Below, piece by piece: positions 33,401 to 42,746 of a DNA stretch of 64,000 nucleotides. The position numbers and the translations under genes are program-made. How positions within the stretch are numbered: the first letter of the stretch is position 1; each line of letters opens with the position of its first letter. Under the pieces are notes generated by a model. The model was not told the origin of the DNA, ran no database searches, and saw only the letters and a list, made by a program, of their open reading frames with translations. Source of the stretch: Pontixanthobacter luteolus (lineage in GTDB: Bacteria; Pseudomonadota; Alphaproteobacteria; Sphingomonadales; Sphingomonadaceae); assembly GCF_009828095.1 (NCBI RefSeq), contig NZ_WTYP01000002.1, positions 749,001 through 813,000 of the forward strand. The letters run 5' to 3'.

Positions 33401-34537
33401 TCAGGAACTGTACGCCAGCCGCTCCAGCGCCTGGAACCCGGACATGGCGCCGGGATCGCCGAAGGGTGAAAGCTGGCTGATAAACACGCCAGCAATTCCC
33501 GCCGCCGGATCAATCCAGTAATAGGAATTGAAAATGCCTGCCCATGCCAGGCTGTTGGCGCTGCGGCCGCCCTCGACAGGTTCCGGGTTGATCAGGAAGC
33601 CTAAACCCCAGCCGGTGTGCTGGTCGGGGAAATTGTCAAACGGCGGCGCCAGATCAGGCATGGCCGATCCCATATAGCCTGCGCGCAGATCGCCGATCTG
33701 GTTGCGCGACATTTCCGCGATGCTTTCTTCGCTGAGGATGCGTTTGCCGTCCAGCTCACCGCCGCGCAGCACCATTTGCAGGAACCGGGCATAGTCCGGC
33801 GCGGTGGAAGACAATCCGCCGCCGCCGCTCTGGAACTCGCCGCCGCCAAGATACATCGGGGAATAGGCCCAGTCGCCGCCCGGTCCGCGGACATGCACTT
33901 TGGCAGAGCCCTCTACCGGTTCGGGCCGGAATGCCGTGTGGGTCATGCCCAGCGGCTTCAGGATATACTCGGTCAGATAGCTTTGCAGATCGCCGCCGGT
34001 CACGGCTTCTACCGCCAGTCCGACCCAATCGGTCGCAACGCTGTATTCCCACTTGTCGCCCGGATCGAACATCAGCGGCATGGTGATGGCCGCTTTTGTA
34101 CCGGGCACAGGCGCGCCCGTGGCCGAGAAATATTTCAGGATTTGCGGGTGGACGAAAAAGTATCCGAGGCCGGACGTGTGCGACAGCAAATGGCGCAAGG
34201 TGATCTGGCGAACCGCCGGGCGCAGGATTGGCGCGCCATCATCATCGAACCCTTCCAGCACTTGCGGGTCTGCCAGTTCAGGCAGCACATCGCCGATCGG
34301 GCCGTCCAGGCTAAGCTTGCCCTGTTCGGCCAATTGCATGGCGGCAACCGAGACCAGAGCCTTCGTCATCGATGCAATCTGGCAGATCGTGTCCAGCTTC
34401 ATCGGCGTGCCGGCCTTTGCGTCAGCATGTCCCCATGCGCCGCTGAACCGCACACCCTCTCGGTCAACGATAATGGCTGTAGCGCCGGGCAGGTCGGCGT
34501 TTTCGATGGCTTGCGTAAGCTGTGCTTCGTTTGTCAT
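33401..34537 (-). CDS. Serine hydrolase, beta-lactamase/esterase family (class C-like)
   Basis: PF00144 penicillin-binding-protein-like hydrolase, about 378 residues. The nucleophile motif SxxK is SMTK (in CQIASMTKALVS), and the tyrosine motif region is WEYSVATDW. HLLSHTSGLGYFF is the usual family landmark. There is no signal peptide with the chosen ATG (MTNEAQL). An alternative ATG upstream adds 22 residues that are not a good signal. Such proteins are mostly cytoplasmic or periplasmic esterases rather than antibiotic-hydrolysing enzymes. It is divergent from gltX with an 83-bp gap. Confidence 0.85.
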   Translation of the reverse strand: MTNEAQLTQAIENADLPGATAIIVDREGVRFSGAWGHADAKAGTPMKLDTICQIASMTKALVSVAAMQLAEQGKLSLDGPIGDVLPELADPQVLEGFDDDGAPILRPAVRQITLRHLLSHTSGLGYFFVHPQILKYFSATGAPVPGTKAAITMPLMFDPGDKWEYSVATDWVGLAVEAVTGGDLQSYLTEYILKPLGMTHTAFRPEPVEGSAKVHVRGPGGDWAYSPMYLGGGEFQSGGGGLSSTAPDYARFLQMVLRGGELDGKRILSEESIAEMSRNQIGDLRAGYMGSAMPDLAPPFDNFPDQHTGWGLGFLINPEPVEGGRSANSLAWAGIFNSYYWIDPAAGIAGVFISQLSPFGDPGAMSGFQALERLAYSS

Positions 34538-34620
34538 GTCGGGGAAGCTAGCGGCGCATCCTGTTCTTGGGAAGCGCGTCATGCTTGTCGCCATGACCTG
34601 CACAGGCTAACCGCGCCTAC

Positions 34621-35988
34621 ATGACCACGATCACCCGCTTTGCCCCTTCGCCTACGGGCCGCCTTCACGTCGGAAACATCCGCACCGCGCTGCATAACTG
34701 GATGCTGGCGAGGAAGAATTTCGGCAAGTTCCTGCTGCGGATCGATGATACCGATGCGGAGCGATCGAAAGAGGAATATGTCGATGCGATCCGCGCCGAT
34801 CTGGCATGGCTGGGTATCGAGCCGGACGGTGAGGAGCGCCAGTCGCTGCGGCTGGACCGCTACGAGGCGGCGTTCGAGAAACTGAAAGCAGCCGGCCATG
34901 TCTATCCGGCGTATGAAACGGCGCAGGAACTCGAGCTGAAGCGCAAGATCCAGCTGGGGCGCGGCAAGCCGCCAATTTACGACCGCGCCGCGCTGAAGCT
35001 TACCGATGAAGACCGCGCTGCGAAGGAAGCAGAGGGGATCAGCCCCCATTGGCGCTTCAAACTCGACCATGAAGAGATCATCGATTGGGAAGACGGCGTT
35101 CGCGGGCCGCAGAAATTCGATGCGGCGCAGCTGTCCGATCCGGTGATCCGGCGCGCCGACGGAAGCTGGCTTTATATGCTGCCCAGCGCGGTGGATGACA
35201 TCGAAATGGGCATCACAGATGTTCTGCGCGGGGAAGACCACGTATCCAACACTGCGGTTCAGAAGCAGATGTTCGATGCCCTGCACGCAGTTGGTCTGGA
35301 TCACGATACCTGCCCGGTTCACGATGCGTGCCCCCATTTCGCGCACGAGGCGCTGCTGGTGGGGCGTGAGGGCAAGCTGTCCAAACGGCTCGGCTCGCTG
35401 GGCTGCGATGCGTTTCGCGAACGTGGGATAGAACCCGATGCGATCATCGCGCTGCTTGCGCGCCTGGGTACCTCACTGCCCGTGGAACCGATCCGCGACC
35501 GGCAGGAACTGCTCAACAGCTTCGACCTGGAAACCTTTGGCCGCGCGCCGGCCAAATTCGACGATACCGAACTTGACCGGATCAACACCGCAATGGTTCA
35601 CCAGATGGATTATTCGGAAGTGAAGGACCGGCTTCCCGAAGGGATGGGCGAAGATGCATGGCATGCGATCCGCCCCAATCTGGAAACTGTCGGCGGGGCG
35701 CAGGATTACTGGAAAATCGTGACCGGACCGATTGAGCTGCCAGAATTTTCAGACGAAGATCGCGAATATCTGGCGCAGGCTGCGCAAGTGCTCGACTTTT
35801 CCGGCGATGATCCATGGCACGCGCTGACCGGCGCACTGAAGGAAAAGACCGGGCGCAAGGGCAAGGCACTGTTCCTGCCTTTGCGCCAGGCACTGACCGG
35901 GCAGAATTCCGGCCCCGACATGGGTGAGCTGTTGCCGGTTCTGGGCGAGGATGTAGCCCGGCGCCGGCTGGAACGGGCGGCGGGATGA
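34621..35988 (+). CDS. gltX: Glutamyl-tRNA synthetase
   Basis: Class I aminoacyl-tRNA synthetase charging tRNA-Glu, 455 residues. The HIGH-type motif is in FAPSPTGRLHVGNIRTAL, and the KMSKS-type loop is GKLSKRLGS. The C-terminal anticodon-binding part ends EDVARRRLERAAG. This variant wording of the motifs is usual for alphaproteobacterial enzymes, many of which also charge tRNA-Gln and carry a second gltX copy elsewhere. It overlaps the following small gene by four bases. Confidence 0.95.
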   Translation: MTTITRFAPSPTGRLHVGNIRTALHNWMLARKNFGKFLLRIDDTDAERSKEEYVDAIRADLAWLGIEPDGEERQSLRLDRYEAAFEKLKAAGHVYPAYETAQELELKRKIQLGRGKPPIYDRAALKLTDEDRAAKEAEGISPHWRFKLDHEEIIDWEDGVRGPQKFDAAQLSDPVIRRADGSWLYMLPSAVDDIEMGITDVLRGEDHVSNTAVQKQMFDALHAVGLDHDTCPVHDACPHFAHEALLVGREGKLSKRLGSLGCDAFRERGIEPDAIIALLARLGTSLPVEPIRDRQELLNSFDLETFGRAPAKFDDTELDRINTAMVHQMDYSEVKDRLPEGMGEDAWHAIRPNLETVGGAQDYWKIVTGPIELPEFSDEDREYLAQAAQVLDFSGDDPWHALTGALKEKTGRKGKALFLPLRQALTGQNSGPDMGELLPVLGEDVARRRLERAAG

Positions 35989-36365
35989 ACAACGCGGATA
36001 TCGCAAAGGCCCTGTTTGAAGCCTTCGCCGCAGGTGATGCTGAGGCCGCACGGCAGCTTTGCGCCGAAGATATGACCGGCAGCCAGAATGGCGGGCCGGA
36101 AATGGATTTGGAAGCGATCCTGCATTTCGCGCTGGCAGTGAAAAATGCTGCGCCGGATTTCCGCTATGAAGATGCGGTTCGCTCTGCAACCGAAACCGGC
36201 TTTGTCGAAGAACACCGCGTCTTGGCAACATTCGGCGGCGGGGCACAGCTTGACCTGATGGTCTGCGTGGTCGCCGATGTTGAAGACGGCAAGATTACCG
36301 CGCTGCGCGAATATTTCGACACAGCCGCCGCTGCGGCGTTGGGGGCCGCTCTCAACCCGGGCTGA
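35985..36365 (+). CDS. SnoaL/NTF2-like small protein
   Basis: 126-residue alpha+beta protein with the NTF2-like pattern: an N-terminal helix (ADIAKALFEAFAAGDAEAARQLCAEDM), a beta-rich middle (VRSATETGFVEEHRVLATF) and a closing KITALREYFDTAAA typical of SnoaL-like folds. The ATG overlaps the gltX stop (ATGA), so the two are co-translated. The function is unknown; members act as small-molecule isomerases, hydrolases or binding proteins. Confidence 0.8.
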   Translation: MNNADIAKALFEAFAAGDAEAARQLCAEDMTGSQNGGPEMDLEAILHFALAVKNAAPDFRYEDAVRSATETGFVEEHRVLATFGGGAQLDLMVCVVADVEDGKITALREYFDTAAAAALGAALNPG

Positions 36366-36381
36366 GGGATCGCATCGGCCG

Positions 36382-37749
36382 CTAGGCACGCCCTTCCGGC
36401 AGATCAATCCCGTCCTGACGCACCCCGGCGCGCCGGGACAGGGCATAGAGGCCAAGCCCGATCGCCACCATGCCCATCATGTGAAGCGCGGATTCCAGCG
36501 ACAAAAGCGACAGCAGCCAGGCGATATATCCAATTGCGACAGCGACAATGATCGCCCATCGCAGGTCCATGGCCTCTCTCAGGCCTGCATCATTGCGTTT
36601 CCACATCACGAATAGAGCGCCGATAACAGCGATATTGATGAGCTGCTCCACACTCACCACGAGCACGGCGAGCAAGGTGAAGCTTCCGGACAGTGCCAGT
36701 ACCGCAATGATCGCTCCGTATGCGCCAATCGCGGCAGCCGGAGTCTGAAACCTTGGCGAGACATAGGCAAAGACATGGGGCAGCAATCCGCGCCGTGCCA
36801 TGCCGTAAGCGATGCGCGGGATGACCACGAAAACGTTCAACTGGTATGTCGCGACGGAAAAGATTGCCGCGAGGCTGATCATCAGACTGCCCGAGGGGCC
36901 GAGCAATTTGTCGCCCATCGCGGCAAGCGGGCTGTCAATGGCATTGGGGTCGGGTGCGACAGCGCTGTATGCCATCTGGATCAGGGCATAGAATATCGCC
37001 ACGCCGGCCAGGTTGATGAACAGCGCGCGCATCAGCATCTTGCGCGGTTCCTTGGCCTCTCCAGCCGCCGCGACCGCGACATCCGCACCGGAGAACGCAA
37101 ATGCGAGCAGCAGTGCAATGGATTCAAATTCGGAAAATCTCGGAAGGATTACGTCGGTTGGAACTCCGCTTTGGATAAAGCCGATAACCGTCAAAAGAAT
37201 GATCGGAACAAGTTTGAAGAATGTGCCGACTGCGATCGCCCCAATCGATCGGGCAGTTCCGCTGATGCTGAGGGCAGTGAAGAAGCCGACCAACATTGCG
37301 ATCGTGGCCAGCCGCACGGACGGGTCTTCAAAAAATGGAAAAATGGCTGCCAGATAGGATACCAGCACATGAAAGTTCGCAGCTGCGCCGGCCATGTTGG
37401 TCGCCAGGCTGAACCAGCCGATCTGGAAGCCGATCATCTGACCAAAGGCATGTTCAGCGTATAATTGCGGCCCGCCAGATTGCCGGAATACGGTCGAAAG
37501 CTTGGCAATCACGGCCAGAACGCTTCCGTAAAGACATGCGAAAATCAGGATCGCGAACGGCGAAAACGTGCCTGCGCTGGCAAACAGCAGCGCAGGCAGC
37601 GCAAATATGCCCGACCCTATCACGCCGTTGACGCTGACGATCAGTGCGCCGGCAAGGCCGACTACAAGCGGCGGTTTCCTGTCATATGCGATGTGCCGCC
37701 CCCCATAGCGCCCCTGTCGCAATGGACGACTATCTTGGGCCGGAGTCAA
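36382..37749 (-). CDS. APC superfamily amino acid permease
   Basis: 455-residue inner-membrane transporter with about twelve helices. The first-helix signature is VVGLAGALIVSVNGVIGSGIFALPALLF (GSGIF motif of APC transporters), and helix 6 carries AFAFSGADVAVAAAGEAKEP. The start is unclear: there is no in-frame ATG before the first helix, so a TTG at the assigned position or nine codons later is used. A conserved basic N-terminus supports a start in this zone. The substrate is probably an amino acid or polyamine, not decided by sequence. It lies downstream of pyk on the same strand. Confidence 0.83.
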   Translation of the reverse strand: MTPAQDSRPLRQGRYGGRHIAYDRKPPLVVGLAGALIVSVNGVIGSGIFALPALLFASAGTFSPFAILIFACLYGSVLAVIAKLSTVFRQSGGPQLYAEHAFGQMIGFQIGWFSLATNMAGAAANFHVLVSYLAAIFPFFEDPSVRLATIAMLVGFFTALSISGTARSIGAIAVGTFFKLVPIILLTVIGFIQSGVPTDVILPRFSEFESIALLLAFAFSGADVAVAAAGEAKEPRKMLMRALFINLAGVAIFYALIQMAYSAVAPDPNAIDSPLAAMGDKLLGPSGSLMISLAAIFSVATYQLNVFVVIPRIAYGMARRGLLPHVFAYVSPRFQTPAAAIGAYGAIIAVLALSGSFTLLAVLVVSVEQLINIAVIGALFVMWKRNDAGLREAMDLRWAIIVAVAIGYIAWLLSLLSLESALHMMGMVAIGLGLYALSRRAGVRQDGIDLPEGRA

Positions 37750-37812
37750 TTGGCAGCTGAGGCCGCGGGCAACGAAAGGCTCGCGGTGCGCGTTTGCCGA
37801 AGCGCCTTTCGA

Positions 37813-39282
37813 CTAGCCTTCGTGATTGTCCAGCTCGTCACCCGCCAGCGTCACGATATGCAGCAAATTGGTGCTGCCCGGTGTGCCGAACGGAACCCCG
37901 GCGAGAGCGATCAGCTTGCTGCCCGCCTCGCCGAAACCATGGCGCAGCGCCATGCGTTTGCCCTTGGCGATCATCTCTTCAAAGCTGCCGATATCCTTCG
38001 TCGCGACCGCATGCGCGCCCCATAGCAGCGCCAGACGGCGTGCGGTGCGCTGCGACGGGGTCAGCACCAGCATGGGCACACTGGGGCGTTCGCGTGCAAC
38101 GCGGCGTGCGGTGCTGCCGCTGCCCGTAAACACTGTGATTGCAGCAATGTTCACCGTGTCCGCAATAGTCATGCATGCATGGCTCAGCGCGTCTGCCGTG
38201 GTGCGATCGGGCGGAGTGTCGAGGAAGCGCACCCGGTCGAGATACGCCTCGTCATTTTCGACCTGCGCGGAAATCCGGTCCATGATCGCAACCGCTTCTT
38301 CAGGCCATTCGCCGGCGGCGGTTTCCGCGCTCAGCATGACTGCATCGGCCCCGTCATACACTGCATTGGCCACGTCTGACACTTCGGCGCGGGTTGGCGC
38401 AGGGCTTTCGATCATGCTTTCCAGCATTTGCGTTGCCACGATCACCGGTTTGCCCGCGATACGGGTCTTGTTGACGATCTGCTTTTGCAGCGGAGGAACT
38501 TCTTCGGGGTTGAGTTCGACCCCCAGATCGCCGCGGGCGACCATCACCCCGTCCGACATTTCGATGATTTCGTCGAGGCGGCGCACGGCCATCGGTTTTT
38601 CGATCTTGGCACACAGCGCGCCGTATCCGCCCATCAGCTTGCGCGCTTCGGCCAGATCTTCCGGGCGCTGCACGAACGACAGGCCGATCCAGTCGGCCCC
38701 CTTCTGAACTGCAAAGGCAAGATCCTTGCGGTCTTTCTCCGTCAGCGCGGGAATGGGAATTTCTGCGTCGGGCACATTCACGCCCTTGCGATCGGAAATG
38801 ACCCCGCCGACCTCTGCCGAACACAGTATCTCGTCCTCGTCGGCGCGGATGACTCTCAGGCGTATCTTGCCGTCATTGATCAGCAGCCGCTGGCCTTTAT
38901 CCAGCAGGCCGAACAATTCGGGATGCGGCAGCTGGACGCGGGTTTCATCGCCCGGTTCCGGATTCCGGTCGAGCGTGAAATGGCCCGAATGGCGGATCAC
39001 GGCCTTGCCGTCCTTGAACTTGCCGACGCGCAGCTTGGGCCCTTGCAGGTCGCAGAAAATCGCAATCGGGCGGCCCAGCTGTTTTTCAAGCTTGCGGATT
39101 TCGTCGATTGTTTCGCCGTGGTCGGCATGTTCGCCGTGGCTCATATTGACGCGGAAGGCATCGACCCCCGCGCGCACCAGACGTTCCAGCATTTCCGGAT
39201 CGCGGCTGGCGGGGCCGACGGTTGCCAGGATCTTGACCTTGCGGCCTCGCGGGTTGAGCCATTTCGGGTCGATCTTGTTCAT
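37813..39282 (-). CDS. pyk: Pyruvate kinase
   Basis: Converts phosphoenolpyruvate and ADP to pyruvate and ATP, 489 residues. Visible hallmarks are KILATVGPASRDPEMLERLVRAG at the N-terminus, FRVNMSHG, and the active-site Lys loop GLSFVQRPEDL. MVARGDLGVELN is the metal/PEP motif, and VATQMLESM follows. The C-terminal domain ends with VTLAGDELDNHEG. It is full length. It is divergent from the DUF1244 gene. Confidence 0.97.
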   Translation of the reverse strand: MNKIDPKWLNPRGRKVKILATVGPASRDPEMLERLVRAGVDAFRVNMSHGEHADHGETIDEIRKLEKQLGRPIAIFCDLQGPKLRVGKFKDGKAVIRHSGHFTLDRNPEPGDETRVQLPHPELFGLLDKGQRLLINDGKIRLRVIRADEDEILCSAEVGGVISDRKGVNVPDAEIPIPALTEKDRKDLAFAVQKGADWIGLSFVQRPEDLAEARKLMGGYGALCAKIEKPMAVRRLDEIIEMSDGVMVARGDLGVELNPEEVPPLQKQIVNKTRIAGKPVIVATQMLESMIESPAPTRAEVSDVANAVYDGADAVMLSAETAAGEWPEEAVAIMDRISAQVENDEAYLDRVRFLDTPPDRTTADALSHACMTIADTVNIAAITVFTGSGSTARRVARERPSVPMLVLTPSQRTARRLALLWGAHAVATKDIGSFEEMIAKGKRMALRHGFGEAGSKLIALAGVPFGTPGSTNLLHIVTLAGDELDNHEG

Positions 39283-39342
39283 GGCATACGGCTATGCCAG
39301 AGCCGTGTTGCAACTCAAGGTCGAAACGTGAGGGACCACTCA

Positions 39343-39666
39343 ATGGATACGAATTCGCCCGCCGATGCATCTGCAAAACTGGATCAATTGCCCGACGCGG
39401 TTGCGGCGCAGGCGTTCCGGCGGCTGGTGCAGCATCTGCAGCACCGCCACGACGCGCAGAATATCGACCTGATGGGCCTATCCGGATTTTGCCGCAACTG
39501 CCTGGCCGACTGGATCATGGATGCCGGTTTCGAAGGGGACAAGTCTGCCGCGCGCGAGCTGATCCACGGTATGCCGATGGACGAATGGAAGGCTGCGCAC
39601 CAGACACCTGCAACCGATCAGCAGATCGCCGCCATGCAAGCAAGCGTGGCGAAAAACCTGATCTGA
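39343..39666 (+). CDS. DUF1244 family protein
   Basis: 107-residue conserved alphaproteobacterial protein. The diagnostic segment is FRRLVQHLQHRHDAQNIDLMGLSGFCRNCLADW, with a CRNC pair that could bind metal, followed by ARELIHGMPMDEWKAAHQ. A GAGGGA ribosome site precedes the ATG. The function is unknown. It is followed about 100 bp downstream by gapR. Confidence 0.87.
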   Translation: MDTNSPADASAKLDQLPDAVAAQAFRRLVQHLQHRHDAQNIDLMGLSGFCRNCLADWIMDAGFEGDKSAARELIHGMPMDEWKAAHQTPATDQQIAAMQASVAKNLI

Positions 39667-39765
39667 AATTAAGCCGTGAATTGATCCCGCCCGGCCTTCA
39701 CCCCCGCGTGCCGCGCCGCTATCAGCATGGCCAACTGATTCTCATTTCATACTGGAGTTTTGATT

Positions 39766-40002
39766 ATGGCTGATGCCACCGACGACCGCCTGCGCCTGCT
39801 GATCGAGCGTATCGAGCGCCTCGAAGAAGAAAAGAAGGGCATCGCCGACGATATCCGTGATGTTTATGCCGAGGCGAAGGCTGTCGGTTACGATCCGAAG
39901 ATCATGCGCCAGGTGGTTCGCCTGCGTAAAATGGAACCCAATGATCGCAGCGAAATGGAAATGGTCCTCGATACCTACAAGGCTGCGCTTGGCCTTGAAT
40001 AA
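39766..40002 (+). CDS. gapR: GapR-type nucleoid-associated protein (DUF2312)
   Basis: 78-residue DUF2312 protein. In Caulobacter GapR binds overtwisted DNA ahead of polymerases and aids topoisomerases. The coiled-coil helix ([32 protein letters not shown]) and the closing [32 protein letters not shown] match the family closely. The ATG is preferred over a TTG two codons upstream because GGAG is 8 nt before it. Confidence 0.9.
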   Translation: MADATDDRLRLLIERIERLEEEKKGIADDIRDVYAEAKAVGYDPKIMRQVVRLRKMEPNDRSEMEMVLDTYKAALGLE

Positions 40003-40056
40003 TTCCTCTGGCGTGTTATGCATATAACACACTGAAAAGGCAAAGAGGAAACAGCG

Positions 40057-40404
40057 ATGGCAGGCCCCTGGAAAGATGCGCGCGGAATAACCGTGTCAAC
40101 CACACCGACGCTGGAGGGGCAGCCGATCCAGCAATATCTCGGGATCGTGACCGGCGAGGTTATCGTCGGCGCGAACCTGTTTCGCGATCTGTTTGCCAAT
40201 ATCCGCGATATCGTGGGCGGCCGTTCGGGTAGCTATGAACGCATCCTCAGCGATGCGCGCAAGCAGGCGATCGAGGAATTGCAGGCCGAATGCGGCGCAT
40301 TGGGCGGCAATGCCGTGGTCGGTGTGGACCTCGATTACGAGGTGATCGGCGACACTGGATCGATGTTGATGGTCAGTGCGAGCGGGACTGCGGTAAAGGT
40401 CTGA
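40057..40404 (+). CDS. YbjQ/UPF0145 family protein
   Basis: 115-residue member of the YbjQ (UPF0145) family. It has [30 protein letters not shown], then [19 protein letters not shown], and a closing [15 protein letters not shown]; these are the family landmarks. Members form small pentamer-like assemblies and are often labelled heavy-metal binding, with little biochemical proof. A GAGGAAA ribosome site precedes the ATG. Confidence 0.9.
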   Translation: MAGPWKDARGITVSTTPTLEGQPIQQYLGIVTGEVIVGANLFRDLFANIRDIVGGRSGSYERILSDARKQAIEELQAECGALGGNAVVGVDLDYEVIGDTGSMLMVSASGTAVKV

Positions 40405-40427
40405 CGCCTGCCGCCTGATGTCTGCCG

Positions 40428-41165
40428 TCAGCCACCCAGCTTGCCTGCGGTGACCACCACCAGAACCAGCGCGCCATTATGCAGCATATGCAACAGGATG
40501 CTGGACCACAGGCCGTATTGAACGCGGGCAAAACCGAATATCGAACCGCTGATGAATTGCGGGATGACCAGCGGCAGCAGCATGGCCAGCGTGCCTTCCG
40601 TGTAGTTCAGCAGGTGGACCAGCGCGAAGGCTGCCGTGCTCAGCCAGAACAGTGCAGGGAACAGAGTGCCGAACCAGCGATAGGCGGGTTTTTTGCGAAG
40701 CAGCACGGCGAGTAACACCGCGCCCAGCACAGCCCCGAGCAACAGGCTGGCGGCCAGCAATGACGATTGCCCGTTCAAAGCCTGGAAGGCAGCGATCCCT
40801 GCAATCGCCAGCGGCAGGCTGATAAGCGCGCCCGGCCTGCCGGAAAGCCAGCTGCGAAACCCCAATTCCTCCAGCACAGGCGCCAGCACCACGACCCCGA
40901 TGATCGTCAGCATGGTCCAGTCGAGTTCCGCCAGCGCATTCGACGGCGGGACAAATCCGCCGCTGATCGCGATGATGGCAAGCAGGATCAGCGTGCCCAT
41001 TATCGACAGGTCGAGCGCGAGCAGCCGCAGCGTCGCGGTCAGCGACGAGCGGCAAAAGCCGGCAGCGCGTGCGGGAAGGACTGGTCGCTTCAGGAATGCG
41101 AGGCAGGCGCTCCATTCTTCGCGCGCGGATTTTGCCTCAACAAGGCTTGTGGTTTCGCTGTTCAT
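40428..41165 (-). CDS. CPBP family intramembrane glutamic protease
   Basis: 245-residue membrane protein of the CAAX-protease/Abi (CPBP) family. The first catalytic motif is EELGFRSWL (EExxxR) following LAPVLEELGF; later motifs fall in HLLNYTEGT and the C-terminal SILLHMLHNGALV, which supplies His/Asn. About seven membrane helices are predicted. Bacterial members process or tether membrane proteins and sometimes confer bacteriocin immunity; no substrate is evident nearby. It is divergent from yebC. Confidence 0.82.
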   Translation of the reverse strand: MNSETTSLVEAKSAREEWSACLAFLKRPVLPARAAGFCRSSLTATLRLLALDLSIMGTLILLAIIAISGGFVPPSNALAELDWTMLTIIGVVVLAPVLEELGFRSWLSGRPGALISLPLAIAGIAAFQALNGQSSLLAASLLLGAVLGAVLLAVLLRKKPAYRWFGTLFPALFWLSTAAFALVHLLNYTEGTLAMLLPLVIPQFISGSIFGFARVQYGLWSSILLHMLHNGALVLVVVTAGKLGG

Positions 41166-41212
41166 ACGGCTAATGCCCGTGCCATAGATTCCATTAATTT
41201 TTAGGCGTACCC

Positions 41213-41962
41213 ATGGCAGGCCATTCCAAATTCAAGAATATCATGCACCGCAAAGGTGCGCAGGACAAGAAACGGTCCAACCTGTTTTCAAAGCTGAGCC
41301 GTGAAATCACGGTTGCGGCCAAGATGGGCACGCCCGATCCTGACATGAACCCGCGCCTGCGGCTGGCGGTGAACACTGCGAAAGCGCAGTCGATGCCGAA
41401 GGACAATATCCAGCGTGCAATCGACAAGGCGACCGCTGGCGATGACGAGAATTACGAAGAAGTGCGGTACGAAGGGTACGGCCCGGGCGGCAGTGCAATC
41501 ATTGTCGAGGCGCTGACCGACAATCGCAACCGCACCGCAACCGCAGTGCGTACGGCATTCTCCAAGAATGGCGGGAATTTGGGCACCGAAGGTTCGGTTG
41601 CACATGGTTTCGAACGGCTTGGCTACATCGAATATTCGGCTGATGCCGGCGATGAGGAAAAGGTACTCGAAGCCGCGCTGGAAGCGGGTGCAGACGATAT
41701 TCAGTCCTCCGAAGACGGACATGAAATCTGGACCGCCGCCGAAGACCTCCACGAAGTAGCCGCCAGCCTTGAAAAGGCGCTCGGCGAAGCGAAGGAAGTC
41801 AAACTTGCGTGGAAGCCGAACCTCACCGTCGATATGGACGAAAAGGGCGCCAGCACCCTGCTCAAGCTGATCGACACTCTGGACGATGATGACGATGTCC
41901 AGACGGTTTGGGGCAATTACGAAATCTCTGACGAGGTGATGGAGAAGCTCGACCAGGCTTGA
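41213..41962 (+). CDS. yebC: YebC/TACO1 family protein
   Basis: 249-residue protein of the YebC/PmpR/TACO1 family: [21 protein letters not shown] at the N-terminus, followed by [13 protein letters not shown] and the YEGYGPGG segment. Members are described as transcription regulators and more recently as ribosome-associated factors easing translation of difficult sequences. Adjacent to ruvC, a neighbourhood conserved in many bacteria. The stop overlaps a possible TTG of the next gene. Confidence 0.94.
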   Translation: MAGHSKFKNIMHRKGAQDKKRSNLFSKLSREITVAAKMGTPDPDMNPRLRLAVNTAKAQSMPKDNIQRAIDKATAGDDENYEEVRYEGYGPGGSAIIVEALTDNRNRTATAVRTAFSKNGGNLGTEGSVAHGFERLGYIEYSADAGDEEKVLEAALEAGADDIQSSEDGHEIWTAAEDLHEVAASLEKALGEAKEVKLAWKPNLTVDMDEKGASTLLKLIDTLDDDDDVQTVWGNYEISDEVMEKLDQA

Positions 41963-41979
41963 TCCCGGGTCTGCCGCGC

Positions 41980-42450
41980 ATGATCATCCTCGGTCTCGAT
42001 CCCTCGCTCAGCTGTACCGGCTGGGGCGTGATCCGGACCGAGGGGTCGCGCATCAGCCATATTGCAAACGGCCAGATCAAAACCGGCGTCAACACGCCGA
42101 TGGCGCAGCGTCTGGCGGATTTGCACTCCGGCCTCGCGGCGGTGATTGCCGAATTCGCGCCCGACCGCGCTGCCGCCGAAGAAGTGTTCGTCAACAAGAA
42201 CCCGCAATCCACCCTCAAGCTGGCGCAGGCGCGCGGCGCGATACTGGCATCCTGCGGCGCGGCCGGACTGGGCGTAAACGAACACGCTGCGCGCAAGGTG
42301 AAGAAGGCAGTTGTCGGCACCGGCTCGGCAGAAAAGTCGCAGGTGCAGGCGATGCTGAGGGTGCTGCTGCCCGGCGCGCAGATTGCAGGCGCCGATGCCG
42401 CCGATGCCCTCGCGGTGGCGATTGCAGATGCACATCTCGCGCCGCGATAG
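41980..42450 (+). CDS. ruvC: Holliday junction resolvase RuvC
   Basis: Crossover junction endonuclease, 156 residues. Acidic catalytic residues are in ILGLDPSLSCTGWG (first Asp), AAEEVFVNKNPQS (Glu) and GADAADALAVAIADAH (C-terminal Asp pair). The ATG giving MIILGLDP matches the family N-terminus. A TTG at 41959 that overlaps the yebC stop is an alternative. ruvA and ruvB, often next in alphaproteobacteria, are not downstream here. Confidence 0.93.
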   Translation: MIILGLDPSLSCTGWGVIRTEGSRISHIANGQIKTGVNTPMAQRLADLHSGLAAVIAEFAPDRAAAEEVFVNKNPQSTLKLAQARGAILASCGAAGLGVNEHAARKVKKAVVGTGSAEKSQVQAMLRVLLPGAQIAGADAADALAVAIADAHLAPR

Positions 42451-42605
42451 GCTGTCCTACATTTGCTGTTCGGGCTAGGCGTCTGGCAGGAGGTCTGGCG
42501 GACGCGGCATTTTTGTAAGCGCGCCGCAATCAAGCTATTCAAAGGCGGCGTTATTTAGCCCTCATGGACCGTGTTCCATGTGTTCCATCCTGTAGGAGTT
42601 TTCCT

Positions 42606-42665
42606 GTGACCATCCAGCCCCACGGCATCCCCAATTGCGAGCAAGTAGCAGGGGCTATAGACTGA
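42606..42665 (+). pseudogene. Short remnant resembling the N-terminus of the ArsC-like gene
   Basis: A GTG after a TAGGAG ribosome-like site opens a 19-codon frame containing HGIPNCEQV. It repeats 16 of 17 bases (42624-42640) of the coding start MYGIPNCDT in the intact gene at 43073. Homology stops abruptly and a stop codon follows. This looks like a broken duplicate, but the match is short. Confidence 0.5.
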
Positions 42666-42710
42666 GAAGCGCGCTAAACAGCCGCTTTTGGCGAACTTTT
42701 ATGAACCCGC

Positions 42711-42744
42711 GAATGTCCGATTATGGGGTGGGAAGCGGACATTC
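42711..42744. repeat. 9-bp perfect inverted repeat
   Basis: GAATGTCCG (42711-42719) and CGGACATTC (42736-42744) with a 16-bp loop. It lies 2 bp past the stop of the small gene on the minus strand and could form a hairpin in its transcript. The poor T-run argues against simple termination. The rest of 42451-42605 shows no gene; it holds only a tandem GTGTTCCAT 9-mer (42571-42588). Confidence 0.6.
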
Positions 42745-42746
42745 CG

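Noticed and set aside
34621-34740. HVGN instead of HIGH in GltX as a possible lesion
   Set aside because: To my knowledge this wording is usual in alphaproteobacterial glutamyl-tRNA synthetases; the rest of the enzyme is intact.
40402-40432. CTGACG/CGTCAG hairpin between ybjQ and the CPBP gene as a terminator
   Set aside because: Only 6-bp arms with a long loop and no T-run.
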